From Cheiracanthium punctorium (lineage: Eukaryota; Arthropoda; Arachnida; Araneae; Cheiracanthiidae), in NCBI GenBank assembly GCA_038373885.1, contig JAWZYV010012247.1, positions 124,001-188,000 on the forward strand: a stretch of 64,000 bases of DNA, in the 5' to 3' direction. The position numbers and the translations under genes are program-made. Under the pieces are notes generated by a model. The model had not been told where the DNA came from. It saw nothing but the letters and a program-made list of their open reading frames with translations, and searched no databases. Positions 45,431-55,268 of the stretch are shown here, in pieces; position 1 is the first letter of the stretch; each line of letters opens with the position of its first letter.

Positions 45431-46045
45431 AGTCTTAGCAATGGCCCTGGTTGCATCACCTTTAACATGAAACAATACCGATGAAAACTTTCGGTATTTA
45501 CTTGACGCTGATTGATGCAGAATTATCTCTTAAAAAGTTGTTTCATGATTCTTCAAAGAATTCATTAACCAGGAAATGATGATGTTTATTCATTCTGTCA
45601 GGAGAGTTTGACAATTTCTCAAACGAGCATGACACTTCGTCAGCGTGGGCGTGGATTGTTTTAGAACCATTTATATCAATTTTTACAGTCTGTTTCTAAA
45701 TTAAGAGTCATATTGCCTCAATTTTACAATGTCTAGTAAATTCTGCGGTGGTGTAGTCGTAAATTAAACAGTTTCGAGACGGTTTGACGTTTAGACGTTG
45801 TTAAGGGTGGAGAGGTGAAAAATCGTTTTAATTTTCTATCTGTTCCTTATCATAAGTGGTGAAGTGCATTTTAGAATTTTTTTAACCCTTAGAATTATTT
45901 AGAATTTTTTAACGGTCGCATTATTTTCAAGAAAACGGTCATAAAAGTGCTTATTTTTTAATTCCAGGAAATTGTACAAAAACAAGTGCATGTACAGTAT
46001 ATGTATTCATTTTAAGACTCTGGACATTTTTTAGCGCGAAAGAAA
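45090..46045. other. Unassigned sequence
   Basis: C-runs near 45160 and 45361 and a poly-A tract at 45399-45431. No element was recognised. Confidence 0.4.
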
Positions 46046-46049
46046 AACA

Positions 46050-46175
46050 AGAAAAAGGAAGAAAATCTGAAACACTTTCAGATTTTAAATACGCACGAAA
46101 TTGCTATATATTAAAAACGTATCATAATTTACGCGTTGTTCCTATTTTTCTTCCTTGTCCCATTAAATTTTCATG
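46050..46175 (-). repeat. Helitron fragment
   Basis: AAAATCTGAAACACTTTCAG, TGCTATATATTAAAA and CATGAGTGTG, read on the minus strand, match the 29340-29480 and 55975-56120 segments of the two Helitrons. Confidence 0.65.
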
Positions 46176-47035
46176 AGTGTGCCGTATTTTTCTTCCTTGT
46201 TTCATAAAACCCATCTTACGCGTTGAATCGAAATGTCTTAAAATCGCCTGCTAAAACTATTTTAGAATCTTCGCCACGTATATTGCAACTATACTTCACA
46301 GTTTTAAATATTGTTACGAATGTGCATCATAATCCATGAATGTGCCGTGTTTGTCTTTCTTGGGTTGATTCCTACTTTAACGCCCCGACTCTCGCCAAGG
46401 TGGTGATAATCAAACATATGCAGTTACCATGACGATTGTTTGTATTTATGTGGCAATCGTAATTTAGAATTAAAATGGCGATTTGCAACAACGTGTAAGT
46501 ACAGCATTCCGTTACATTTTTATTTATTTTGGGTTGCCAATTAATGTAGTTTTAATAATTAAGTGTCTTCAAATTCCTTAAATGATGCATTTATCGCTAA
46601 TTTGTTCACTCTAGCTTTCATCTATTTCTTTTGGGAGCGTTAAAACTTGTGCGTAACTCCTAGAGACCCAAGATTGTAAAGCTTCCCAAAGTGCGGGTAT
46701 TTTTAAGGTTGCCGAGAGTGGGAACGTTAAAATAGGAATCAACTCTTTCTTGTACCACAGAACACATCTTTGGAATCAAAATCTATCTTAAAATCTCCCA
46801 CTGAAACTGTTTTACAATCTTCGGCAGACATATTCCAACTATATCGCGTAGACATTTTAAATACTGTTTAGCAATGCGCATAAAAATCCATGAGTGTACT
46901 GTGTTTTCCCTTCCTTGTTTCATAAAACACTTCTTCGGAATTAAAATCTATATTAAAATCGCCTATTAAAACTATTTTACAGTATTAGCCAGGCGTTTTC
47001 CAACTACACTCGAAGTATATTTATAATAAATTGTC
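46165..47035. repeat. 164-bp tandem repeat, about three units, interrupted
   Basis: Landmark CATGAGTGTGCCGT (46173), CATGAATGTGCCGT (46336) and CATGAGTGTACTGT (46889). After subtracting the 389-bp insertion plus TSD in unit 2, the periods are 163 and 164 bp. Each unit has TTCCTTGTTTCATAAAAC-like, TTAAAATCGCCT and TATTTTA-AAT-TTCG blocks. Confidence 0.8.
46364..46743. mobile_element. MULE-like MITE with 9-bp TSD
   Basis: Ends GTTGATTCCTACTTTAACG and (minus) GTTGATTCCTATTTTAACG, with ACTCTCG words just inside. The 9-bp TCTTTCTTG flank occurs at 46354-46362 and again at 46744-46752, and it splits the 164-bp tandem unit. A 9-bp TSD suggests the Mutator superfamily. Confidence 0.8.
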
Positions 47036-47039
47036 GCGT

Positions 47040-47720
47040 TTTGGCACCAAATTCAGCAATCCATTATCAAAAATTGCAAACCTTGTGCGATTGTCAACAT
47101 TTTATTAACGCTGTCAACATTTAATTATACTTATTTTATCTTTACGTGAAATATACTTTGAAGGCGTGTTACCTCCAGAAAGGAATCTGCCCACATTGTA
47201 TGTAGCTCCGCCTCTGTTAAATAAATAAGTATAATAAAATAGAACGTGTAACCCAATGCATGCATTGTTGAAATATAATTTCTCTGACTTAGATAAAAAT
47301 AGAATTCCTCAAGTTAATTTAATTATGCTCATAACGGATCTATCCAAATCGTTTCATAAGTAAATGTTCATTAGGGCGGGGTGCCTATTTATGGTTAAAC
47401 ATAAGTGTCTGGGTTGAGTAGCATGGGCGTCGCCAGAAAAATTTCTAGGGTGGGTCAAAGTGTGGAAATACTAGCAGTCAGTGGGCGGGGGGAGGGGGAA
47501 AGAAATGATAAAATCGATCTGAAACAAAATTATAGGGATATATGCATTTCGTGGTGGGCATATAAATTCGCCGTAAAAATTTGATGGTCAATAAAAGAAA
47601 AATTGATAGAACTGTTTCTGTCCTCCCCGACAAAATGCGGCCTAGTTTCTGAAGTCCTTTCCTATAAGAAAACGGAATGTGAAGTAGCACCGGCTAGTGA
47701 CAGACATTGAGAGGTCCCCA
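47040..47720. other. Unassigned sequence with a hAT-MITE-like end
   Basis: GCATGGGCGTCGCCAGAAAA at 47423 resembles the 'GGCGTAGCCAGAAATTT' end seen inverted at 63840. Otherwise nothing was recognised. Confidence 0.35.
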
Positions 47721-47724
47721 GCCT

Positions 47725-47850
47725 CTCTCGGATGGACTGCTGTGAAATTCTGTACGCAAATGGGAGGTCGTGCACGTAAAATCAGTTCGTGACTCCAACG
47801 CCCTCCGTGTTCAAATAATACCTCTGAGCCGATCCAGGTGCTAGGTATCT
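47725..47850 (+). repeat. Repeat C, copy 3 (partial)
   Basis: ATGGACTGCTGTGAAATTCT, TGCACGTAAAATCAG, GTGACTCCAACGCCCTCCGT and AATACCTCTGAG match the minus strand of copies 1 and 2. Confidence 0.6.
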
Positions 47851-48185
47851 TATCTGGTTTTTGTTACACTTGACCTAAATCGGTCCCCGAGACCGTAAAT
47901 TGGAAACCCTGAGCTAAATCGGTCTCCCCCCCCCCCCCACTGGGGCTCATTAAATTGGAAGCCACTCTCTTCGATCATTGCCGTTCTATATGGAGCATCT
48001 GGCTCCTTTCTGCGGTTGCCAGAGTGCATTAGTAACAACAACAACTGTAGACTGTATATTAACCTAATAAGCCATGCTGATTACCCAGATGAAGGACCTC
48101 TGACTTAAGATTTAGTGGCTATTGTCAATCAAATTATATTAAATTCAGTCAAACATATAATGTACCTACTTTTTCTGTGTTTTTT

Positions 48186-48350
48186 TTAAAGGCAAAGCAC
48201 ATTAGAACTCTCTGTCACTGGTAGGAATGCCTTGAGCAGAGGACATACTAATCGGTTCTAATGTGTATTCATGTGGAGAAAACCGCTCAAAAGTCCTCAC
48301 CGTTAGATCGACAGCCGTGCGGTAGGCCAGAATTCAGGGGCTCTACCACG
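48186..48350 (-). repeat. SINE family 1, 5'-truncated
   Basis: The minus strand reads GGTTTTCTCCACATGAATAC, CACATTAGAACCGATTAGTA and CTGCTCAAGGCATTCC, the family 1 body. The head is cut at 48351, next to a possible LTR. Confidence 0.7.
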
Positions 48351-48351
48351 A

Positions 48352-48502
48352 TGTTATCGAAGAATAACAGTGACGGATAGTTCTGTCTCCCGGATAGTCC
48401 AATTTCACGTATAAATAGCCGCGACCCTCCATTTGGTGCTTGCACGATGAGTGTCTAATAAAAGAAGTGAGTATTTTTGTACTTGCTAGGTCATTCTCGA
48501 CA
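48352..48502 (+). mobile_element. Possible short LTR (151 bp)
   Basis: Begins TGTTATCGAAGAATAACAGT and ends ATTCTCGACA, with a TATA box (GTATAAATAGCC, 48411), then AATAAAAG (48458), in promoter-to-polyadenylation order. It is followed by TGGGACCGATC, which could be a primer binding site. No second LTR or TSD was found. Confidence 0.4.
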
Positions 48503-48504
48503 CT

Positions 48505-49235
48505 GGGACCGATCAACCAATCGAAACAGACGGATATTTCTTCATTTTCTTAAACAAATGCATTGTCTTCAGAATTTCCGAGGGATAGGGGAAATCGATC
48601 AAGGAAGGAGTGTGCTTTTTAACAGGGAGGGAGAGTGAGCCTTACCAGGGAAAGGGTTTCTTTTTTGGAGTGCTTAATACTCCATAATATACACTATAAA
48701 GCACCCATCCATCTTCTAAACTTCGTTATCGGAATGCAAGTTTTCGCCTTCATCTGACGTTCCGGAAAAAATAGCATTATTTTCGATAGTGAATACGACA
48801 TCGGAAAGTTTCCGACACCTTCGGAATAAGACACTTCGGATATTTCTCAGAATGTGGCGTCATGTACTGGGAAGGCTTAATTTAGCCGGTGTGGAAAGCT
48901 TTCCGATACTACCGTGGTACAGCCCCTGGACTTTTCCACTTAAGCCATTTACCAGTGTCCGGTCTCGTATTCAATCGACCGCTGGTAGCTCTTTATTTTA
49001 ATTCAAAAATTTTTACAAAATTATACAATTATACTACATTTCTTGAAAACTTTTAATCCATTTTTTATGACAAGTAACAGGACAACACATACCCCCCCCC
49101 CCGCAAAAAAAAGCGTCATCAGTTAATCCACTAGCACTTCTATGAAGAAGTGGTAAGCAGAGCAGGACAAAAAGTAAGGTGAAGCAGAATCGGTACATTG
49201 TATGTTAGAGTGACTAAATTACATAATGTTATGCA
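48505..49235. other. Unassigned sequence
   Basis: A C-run is at 49091-49102. No coding motif is visible. Confidence 0.35.
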
Positions 49236-49242
49236 CATTTAA

Positions 49243-49525
49243 TTCAAACGAGCGAAATTCAATCAGTCAGAGTGAATTTTCGATCCTTTCCGTACTTGAA
49301 AGTGCACTTCTCCTTTACGAGCGTTTTCCGATCACTGAGCGGAGAAAAATTTTCAGGGCGAATGTTATCAGTATTTTGGGAAACAGAAAGCGCGGTGTGG
49401 ATTTCGCGGGAAAGGAGTATTAAAGAGAATTTTTGCATTAATACTGTGGGTTCCGATGTAAAAAGGTCGAAACCGACAATTTTTTCTTTCACTCCCTCTT
49501 TGATCGTTATTTTCGCTCCTTTGAA
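49243..49525. mobile_element. TTAA-flanked MITE (piggyBac-like target)
   Basis: TTAA (49239-49242) then TTCAAACGAGCGAAA; at the right, TTTCGCTCCTTTGAA then TTAA (49526-49529). The 283-bp element contains a further AAAATTGTC/GACAATTTT-like area. The overlapping ORFs on both strands are not genes. The ends do not begin CCC, so piggyBac membership is uncertain. Confidence 0.65.
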
Positions 49526-49617
49526 TTAAGCGTGCACTGCATTACTTTAAACACATTCCTTAATCGGTACATTATACGAAAAAAAAGTAATTTAAGTCTG
49601 TTCTTGCTTTATGCATG

Positions 49618-49836
49618 GGCCCCATTATGGCCGAGTGGATACAGTCACTGAGCATGGTAGATGGCTGAAGTGCTCCCGGGTTCAGGCCAATCGCGCCGCC
49701 ATAAGTCTAACGGTTGCGTTTTAAGGGGTTTTCTCCAGAAGTTGAATAAGCGCAAGAACCCCTTAAAATGTCGTCCTCCCAAAGCCCCGCTCCTTAGTCA
49801 AATAGCCCTCGAGCACCTTTGCCTTAATAAACATTA
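49618..49836 (+). repeat. SINE family 1, intact box A
   Basis: Box A ATGGCCGAGTGGATAC is close to the tRNA-Leu/Ser consensus. CCCGGGTTCAGGCCAA is box B. The body GGGGTTTTCTCCAGAAG, CAAGAACCCCTTAAAATG and CCAAAGCCCCGCTCC follows. Confidence 0.8.
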
Positions 49837-49839
49837 CAA

Positions 49840-51015
49840 TACAGTACTTGCATTGTGTATGCTCGTGCGGCGTACCTCTCTCCGAATTTGCACTCTTTGG
49901 GAATTTCCCGATTTTCAATTAAAAATAAAATAAATCTTCCTTTATAGAGAAGTACAGGTACAATGGGGATTAAAAGTAGCGTTCATAATGCTGGGATGCT
50001 CAAATTAGAGGGTGTTCAGAATGCAAAGAGTTCATCTTATGTTAAGTCTACGGAGTTTCGCTGGGAACGTCGGGATGTGTTCATAATACCGAGGTGCTCA
50101 CATCAGAGAGCGTTCATTGTATACTAGTTTAGTAAACTAATTAAAACGTGAAATGATAAAATGATGATTCAGGCGAAGAATAAAACTGTTATGTTAAAGT
50201 GAAAAATGTAGAAGTTAATTTTAAAGCAAATAAGATTACAATTGTACAAAAAAGGTTATTAAAAAAATGTCGGTCAAATGATGTAAGGAGTTTTATATAA
50301 TTTAAAGGCTGTAGTTTGAAAGTTTAATTTGCGTGATGCACAGTGAAAATATGCAGTTGTTAGGTAAATACGTTTGATGATTGCTTGCACGCCACCCTCT
50401 ATTTCAACCATCACAGAACATGCATCATAACCCTCACTGTAAAATAATAATAATAATGATTTCGTGAAAACGCTGCAAATGTACTGGCTACTGGGACGCC
50501 ATAACTATTTACGGAATTTTGTTCCTGTAAATTCCACTAGAAATTTTGTACCAGTGAGACGCTGGCCCTTGATATACAGAAATTATCCTGTATTCGAATA
50601 TAAACGAGGAATTTCCGTAAAAATTTACAGAAAGTTTCCAGCAATTGTACGTTATTTCTTACAGTGTTCTATTAGTTTTTCCATGTTCGGTCCGATATGG
50701 GAACATTTTACTGTAACGGAATGAGCAAGCGTCTGTCCATAAAATTCTTGGACTGAGAAGCCTAGGAATTCTTTAATTATCAGCAGTGCTAGTTTGCCAA
50801 AATATACACAAGGGAATAATTGTTCTTTCACAGCAATATCTCATATGCTAGATTGGAGAATGCTTTTGAAATAAAGCATAAATGCTATTTGCAGAATCGC
50901 GAGCATTTGAAAAACATGAAATGGCATGAAAATTACATCAGTTTTACGCCAAAATAAAAAGCATAAGAAAGAATTAAGTCAACCGTGTTTCTTGAAGTTC
51001 ATAAATTTTCAAATC
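49840..51015. other. Unassigned sequence, possible MITE at 50439-50720
   Basis: CACTGTAAAATAATAA near 50439 and ATTTTACTGTAACGG near 50706 could be inverted ends of an ACTGTAAAAT-type element. The match is short. Confidence 0.35.
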
Positions 51016-51654
51016 CTACTAATAGTCCGGGAGCCAGCGACAGATTTTTGCGACCAAAATCCTCTCAGCCCATAATTTCTCAGATGATTAAGACGGTTGT
51101 GTGTTGAAGCATGGTGATCGTCAGCTGCCGCACCATGGGTGGGTTGGGCGGAGGCCGCCTTCCAGACACGTAAAAAACAAAAAAAAATTCAGTCATTTCC
51201 TCCCGGTTGAAAATTTCTGAAATAATAGTTGGCATTGTACTTGTTTGAAAAAAAAACCGTCAGCTGGCCAAGCGGCGGTGGATTATACGTCAGCTGCTCA
51301 CACGAACATGTATAAAAAAAATTTTTTTTCAATGATTTCCTCCCGGTTGAAAATTTGACAGATGTTAGTTTACATTCTACTTTAAATAAAAAAACAAGTC
51401 AGCTGGCTGTATGCTGGTGGAAAACTCGTCAGCTGGCACAGTGAAAGTGTGGCGCGGAATGGTAGTGTGGCCGCCGCTAGTCTATTTCAATGCACCAGCT
51501 GACGGGTTTTCCCCCGGCGTACGGCCAGCTGAATTTTTTTATTATGGCAAGAATTATGTCAACTATTATTTGACAAATTTTCAACCGGGAGGAAATAACA
51601 CACTTTATTTTATTGGACACAACACGCTGATATCTTCAATAATCCTACTGTTTT

Positions 51655-52080
51655 TCATAATTATGTATAGAAATATTTAAAAAAAACAATCTGTGCTACT
51701 TTAAAAACTTGAAAACCACCGATTTCCTCATTTTAAAGTTTTTTTGGCATTTTCAGCTCCATTTTATTTCTCTCAGTCAAAAAAGTTTATCATTTGTGCG
51801 ATAAAATTCGGCTCTGCAAGCGGAAAAGGACGTTACATTGACGTTATATCCGGCTTTGAAGGAAAAATTGTGATTTCTTCCTTTTAAATTGCTTTTTTAG
51901 ATTACACAGTTTAACTTTTTTTCTCAAAAATAAATCGAGGATTTATAAGCGGACTTCGAGCCAAGCAAAGAAATCGTCTGCCTGCATATAAGAATGGCCA
52001 TGTATACAAAATGAAATCTTTCGAATGCGAAAATTTTTCATGTTTTCAGAATAGCATAATTTGATCGTTTTGGGAATATA
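51655..52080 (+). repeat. Repeat A segment inside the foldback element
   Basis: ATTATGTATAGAAATATTT, CAGCTCCATTTTATTTCTCT, GAAATCTTTCGAATGCGAAA and AAATTAATATT correspond to 40920-41300. The first part of repeat A is missing, and its start coincides with the inner edge of the left TIR. Confidence 0.65.
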
Positions 52081-52121
52081 AAAATTAATATTTTGGAATT
52101 GGAGATATTTTGAAATAGTCA

Positions 52122-52553
52122 GTGGAAACAGATCGTCCAAACGTTTCGGAAGGATGGATCTTAAAAAGACTGTCGAACTGCTTTAAATTACTTAATAAAA
52201 TGTCGATTGTAAATCCGTTTTGCGTTTTTTGCAAAAAGGCTACTTCAAAATTGAAGTCTTTCAATAAAGAAAATTTGGGGAACTGCTGCAAAATTATAAA
52301 TTAACTTTTAAAACTTATTCGAAAACAGAATAATTTAGTTGGAAAAGAAATAATAATTCCTGCACAGCCGAACGATTTTCAGCTGTACCACAGCGAGTGC
52401 TACAGATGCTTTACAGCTTTACCACCAAAATACAGAGTCGCCACATCAACAGCAGCATTGTCTTCTTCAATTGCAGCATTGTCTTCTTCAACTGCAGCAT
52501 CGTCTTCTTCATTTGCAGTAGGATTATTGAGGATATCAGCGCGTTGTGTCCAA
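52122..52553 (+). pseudogene. Zinc-binding-like ORF fragment inside the foldback element
   Basis: The frame is open from 52122 except for a single TAA at 52302-52304 and continues in the same frame to about 52550. It encodes NPFCVFCKK (CxxC), KLKSFNKENLGNCCKIIN, stop, LLKLIRKQNNLVGKEIIIPA, and then FQLYHSECYRCFTALPPKYR, whose HxxxC could complete a zinc site. This YHSECYRxFTAL pattern occurs in uncharacterised proteins repeated in arthropod genomes, as I recall them. A Ser/Ala-rich tail follows from a 24-bp minisatellite (52449-52516), after which the frame runs into the right TIR. It looks like a captured 5' exon without its remaining domains. Confidence 0.5.
52449..52516. repeat. 24-bp minisatellite, about three units
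   Basis: GCAGCATTGTCTTCTTCAAT-type units recur and abut the right TIR. Confidence 0.85.
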
Positions 52554-53149
52554 TAAAATAAAGTGTGTTATTTCCTCCCGGTTGAAAATTTGTCAAATAA
52601 TAGTTGACATAATTCTTGCCATAATAAAAGAATTCAGCTGGCCGTATGCCGGGGGAAAACCCGTCAGCTGGTGCATTGAAATAGGCTAGCGGCGGCCACA
52701 CTACCTTTCCGCGCCACACTTTCACTGTGCCAGCTGACGGGTTTTCCACCGGCATACAGCCAGCTGACTTGTTTTTTTATTTAAAGTAGAATGTAAAATA
52801 ACATCTGTCAAATTTTCAACCGGGAGGAAATCATTGAAAAAAAAAATTTTTTTACATGTTCGTATGAGCAGCTGACGTATAATCCACCGCCGCTTGGCCA
52901 GCTGACGGTTTTTTTTTCAGACAAGTACTATGCCAACTATTATTTCAGAAATGTTCAACCGGGAGGAAATGACTGAATTTTTTTTTTTTTACGTGTCTGG
53001 AAGGCGGCCGCCGCCCAACCCACCCATGATGCGGCAGCTGACGATCACCAGGCTTCAACACACAACTATCTTAATCATCTCCCGAATTATCGGCCGGGAA
53101 GAAATAACTGACCAAAATCTGTCGCTGGCTCCCGGACTATAATATTATA

Positions 53150-53680
53150 AATGTGTATGTTTGTGTCTTTGGATATTTGTAACTCAATCATGCAAAAACG
53201 GCTAAATGGATTTGGATAAATTTTGGAATGAAGATAGCTTATACCCTGTATTAACATATAGACAAACTTTCATGCATATAGCATAAATAGTTCTTTTACA
53301 GAGACATTCAAAATAATTCTAATACATTATGCTCTATGGGCATCTTTGTAACTACTGAACCGATTCTAAAACTTTTTCACTGATAGAGAGCTACGCTATG
53401 CCTGAGTATTATAGGCTATCTTTTATGCATATTTCGTAAATAGTTCTTTTAAAGGGACTCTCATAAGAATTACATTACGCTCTTCGGGTATCTCTATAAC
53501 TACTGAACCGATTCTAAAACTTTTTCACGAATACAAAGCTGCACTACTCCTGAGTATTATAGGATGCCTTTCATGCATAAAGCATAAATAGTTCTTTTAC
53601 AAGAACACTCAAAAAAATTATAATACATTAGGATATATGGATATCTCTGTAAATACAATACAGAAACGAGTTTAAAGATT
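53150..53680. repeat. 149-170-bp tandem repeat, about four units
   Basis: AACTACTGAACCGATTCTAA with AACTTTTTCAC recurs at 53350 and 53499. Related words (AACTCAATCATGCAAAAACG at 53181, AAATACAATACAGAAACGAG at 53650) mark more diverged units. Each has a CATGCATA-AGCATAAATAGTTC block. Confidence 0.8.
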
Positions 53681-53689
53681 TTTTACGGT

Positions 53690-55260
53690 CATTTTGGACT
53701 ATCATGCTAGTGTCATCAAACTGTTTCTTTTTTGTTATTCACACATGCTTCATTTCTCTTTGGACTGAATTCTAAAGTCGACGCGGACGAAGTCCTGGGT
53801 AGAATCTAGTTTGTTGATAATCAGTCTTTAAATACGCTTGACAATTAAATCATGGAATATAAAAATAAAACTATAGAACTATGTGGGTCAAATAAACTGA
53901 TAAGAAACTTGAAATGATAAAAGTACAATTCAGGCGAAGCATGTATCTTAAATATTAATGTTAGACCAAATAAGATTACAATATAAAATATGCAAATGTT
54001 CCGATTTTCTGTAAATATGCCACGCATGTGTTGAAATCTGCGAAGGATTAATGCAATTTTGTTTGTGTGTGTGTGGGGGGGGGGGGAGGGGGGGCAGGGC
54101 GGAGGTCAGTTGCAAGATTCACAAACACATCCATTTCATGGAAGTAAAATAGGGGTTTTTAAACCGTTTTTTTTAAACGAGAGGGCGGACGCCCCTTCCC
54201 TTTAATTTGTCTTTGGTTGAAACATGCTAGCAATTAGGAAAATAATCTTGTTTTTTTTTTTTTTTTTTTTTTTTAACAGAAATTTTACAGCGAGTTGTTG
54301 CAGTATGTTAAAATACATAAATTACTTCACTTCCGGGAAAGGGGCAGGTGACATTTTTATTATATGATGCCTAATTTTTTTTTTTTTAAAAAGGTCACAT
54401 TTTCCAAGGGAGGTCAAGAGACCCGTTTGACACCCCTTGCCGACGCCCATGGCCAGTAGCACTTATAACAAAATTTAAAACATTCCAGATTCCTCAGCAT
54501 TGTGTAAACTTGTCTGGTTCCGAACAATCGCAAGGGGGGGGGAAATCAAAATATGCCTAACATGAAAAATTAACAAGTATTCTTATTATGGTATCACTAT
54601 GAAGGATTGTAAATTTGTTGAGTAGAAGAAAAAGGGCATTAATCGCGAAAAATTTACACAGCACTTAAATGAGTAACATCAATATTAATTCTAATATTGA
54701 AAAATAAAATACCGGAAGGTATGTATTATTCATTCTAGAAGAAAGACTACACGCTAAAAAACTCTATATATTCGAATATTTTACCTCACTTCTAAAATTT
54801 TACAAAATCCGAAAACTAATAAAAACCACTGAAAAGAAATTGGTGTTTAAAAGATGAAATAATTAAAACTTTGTATAACGTACGTACCTGTTACATATTG
54901 TGCAGAACGTACGTTTCGGGTGAAAACTATTTCGAAACGTAAGTGCATAAATATTATTTGCTAAGAAACACCAGAAAATAAATATAGAATTTTTGTATAT
55001 ATTATAAATATCGACAGCTTCGTGTCAGATGTAGAAACTAATGCACTCATTAATATTCATGTTCCAGTTGTCCACAGTTGGCAAGGACAGCTGATAACTT
55101 CCATGTCCAGTTATATTTTGCCTGGAAGGCTGTAGCTGTGTTGTATAATTTGCCCTCGTTAGATGGTGCATTCGAATATATCGTGATTTTCTCAACTCCC
55201 CTCACTCTTTTTTTCGATTTTTGCTTCATAAATTCCACCTCGGAAAATCCAACGAGCTAA
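53690..55260. other. Unassigned sequence with G- and T-runs
   Basis: Low-complexity G-run (54077-54095) and T-run (54251-54274). GCCGACGCCCATGGCC near 54451 resembles a hAT-type MITE end, with no partner found. The ORFs at 55050-55260 have no motif. Confidence 0.4.
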
Positions 55261-55268
55261 GTAATGAA

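Larger units (their letters stand above)
51024..53138. mobile_element. Foldback-type element with 0.6-kb TIRs
   Basis: Left TIR 51024-51650 and right TIR 52516-53138 are near-identical inverted copies (about 625 bp each), starting AGTCCGGGAGCCAGCGACAG. Each TIR is itself repetitive. The TTTCCTCCCGGTTGAAAATTT-type word occurs twice direct and once inverted per TIR, and GTCAGCTG or CAGCTGAC recurs about seven times. Such long, internally repeated TIRs define foldback elements. The AG...CT termini and TIR length would also fit a Polinton remnant, but no capsid, protease, integrase or polymerase is present. The flank is TA-like on both sides; no longer TSD is clear. Confidence 0.85.

Noticed and set aside
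49259..49529. Overlapping ORFs on both strands, about 80 codons each
   Set aside because: They fall within a 283-bp MITE, and mutual overlap without motifs indicates chance.
49619..49700. Possible tRNA-Leu/Ser gene
   Set aside because: Only the promoter boxes match. The sequence is the head of SINE family 1, seen in several other copies.
52411..52755. 114-codon minus-strand ORF (and its mirror at 51411-51680)
   Set aside because: Both are readings through the inverted arms of the foldback element and its minisatellite, so the sequence similarity between them only reflects the TIRs.
51024..53138. Polinton/Maverick identity for the foldback element
   Set aside because: AG...CT ends and TIR length would fit, but the 0.87-kb interior has none of the Polinton genes and no 6-bp TSD is evident.
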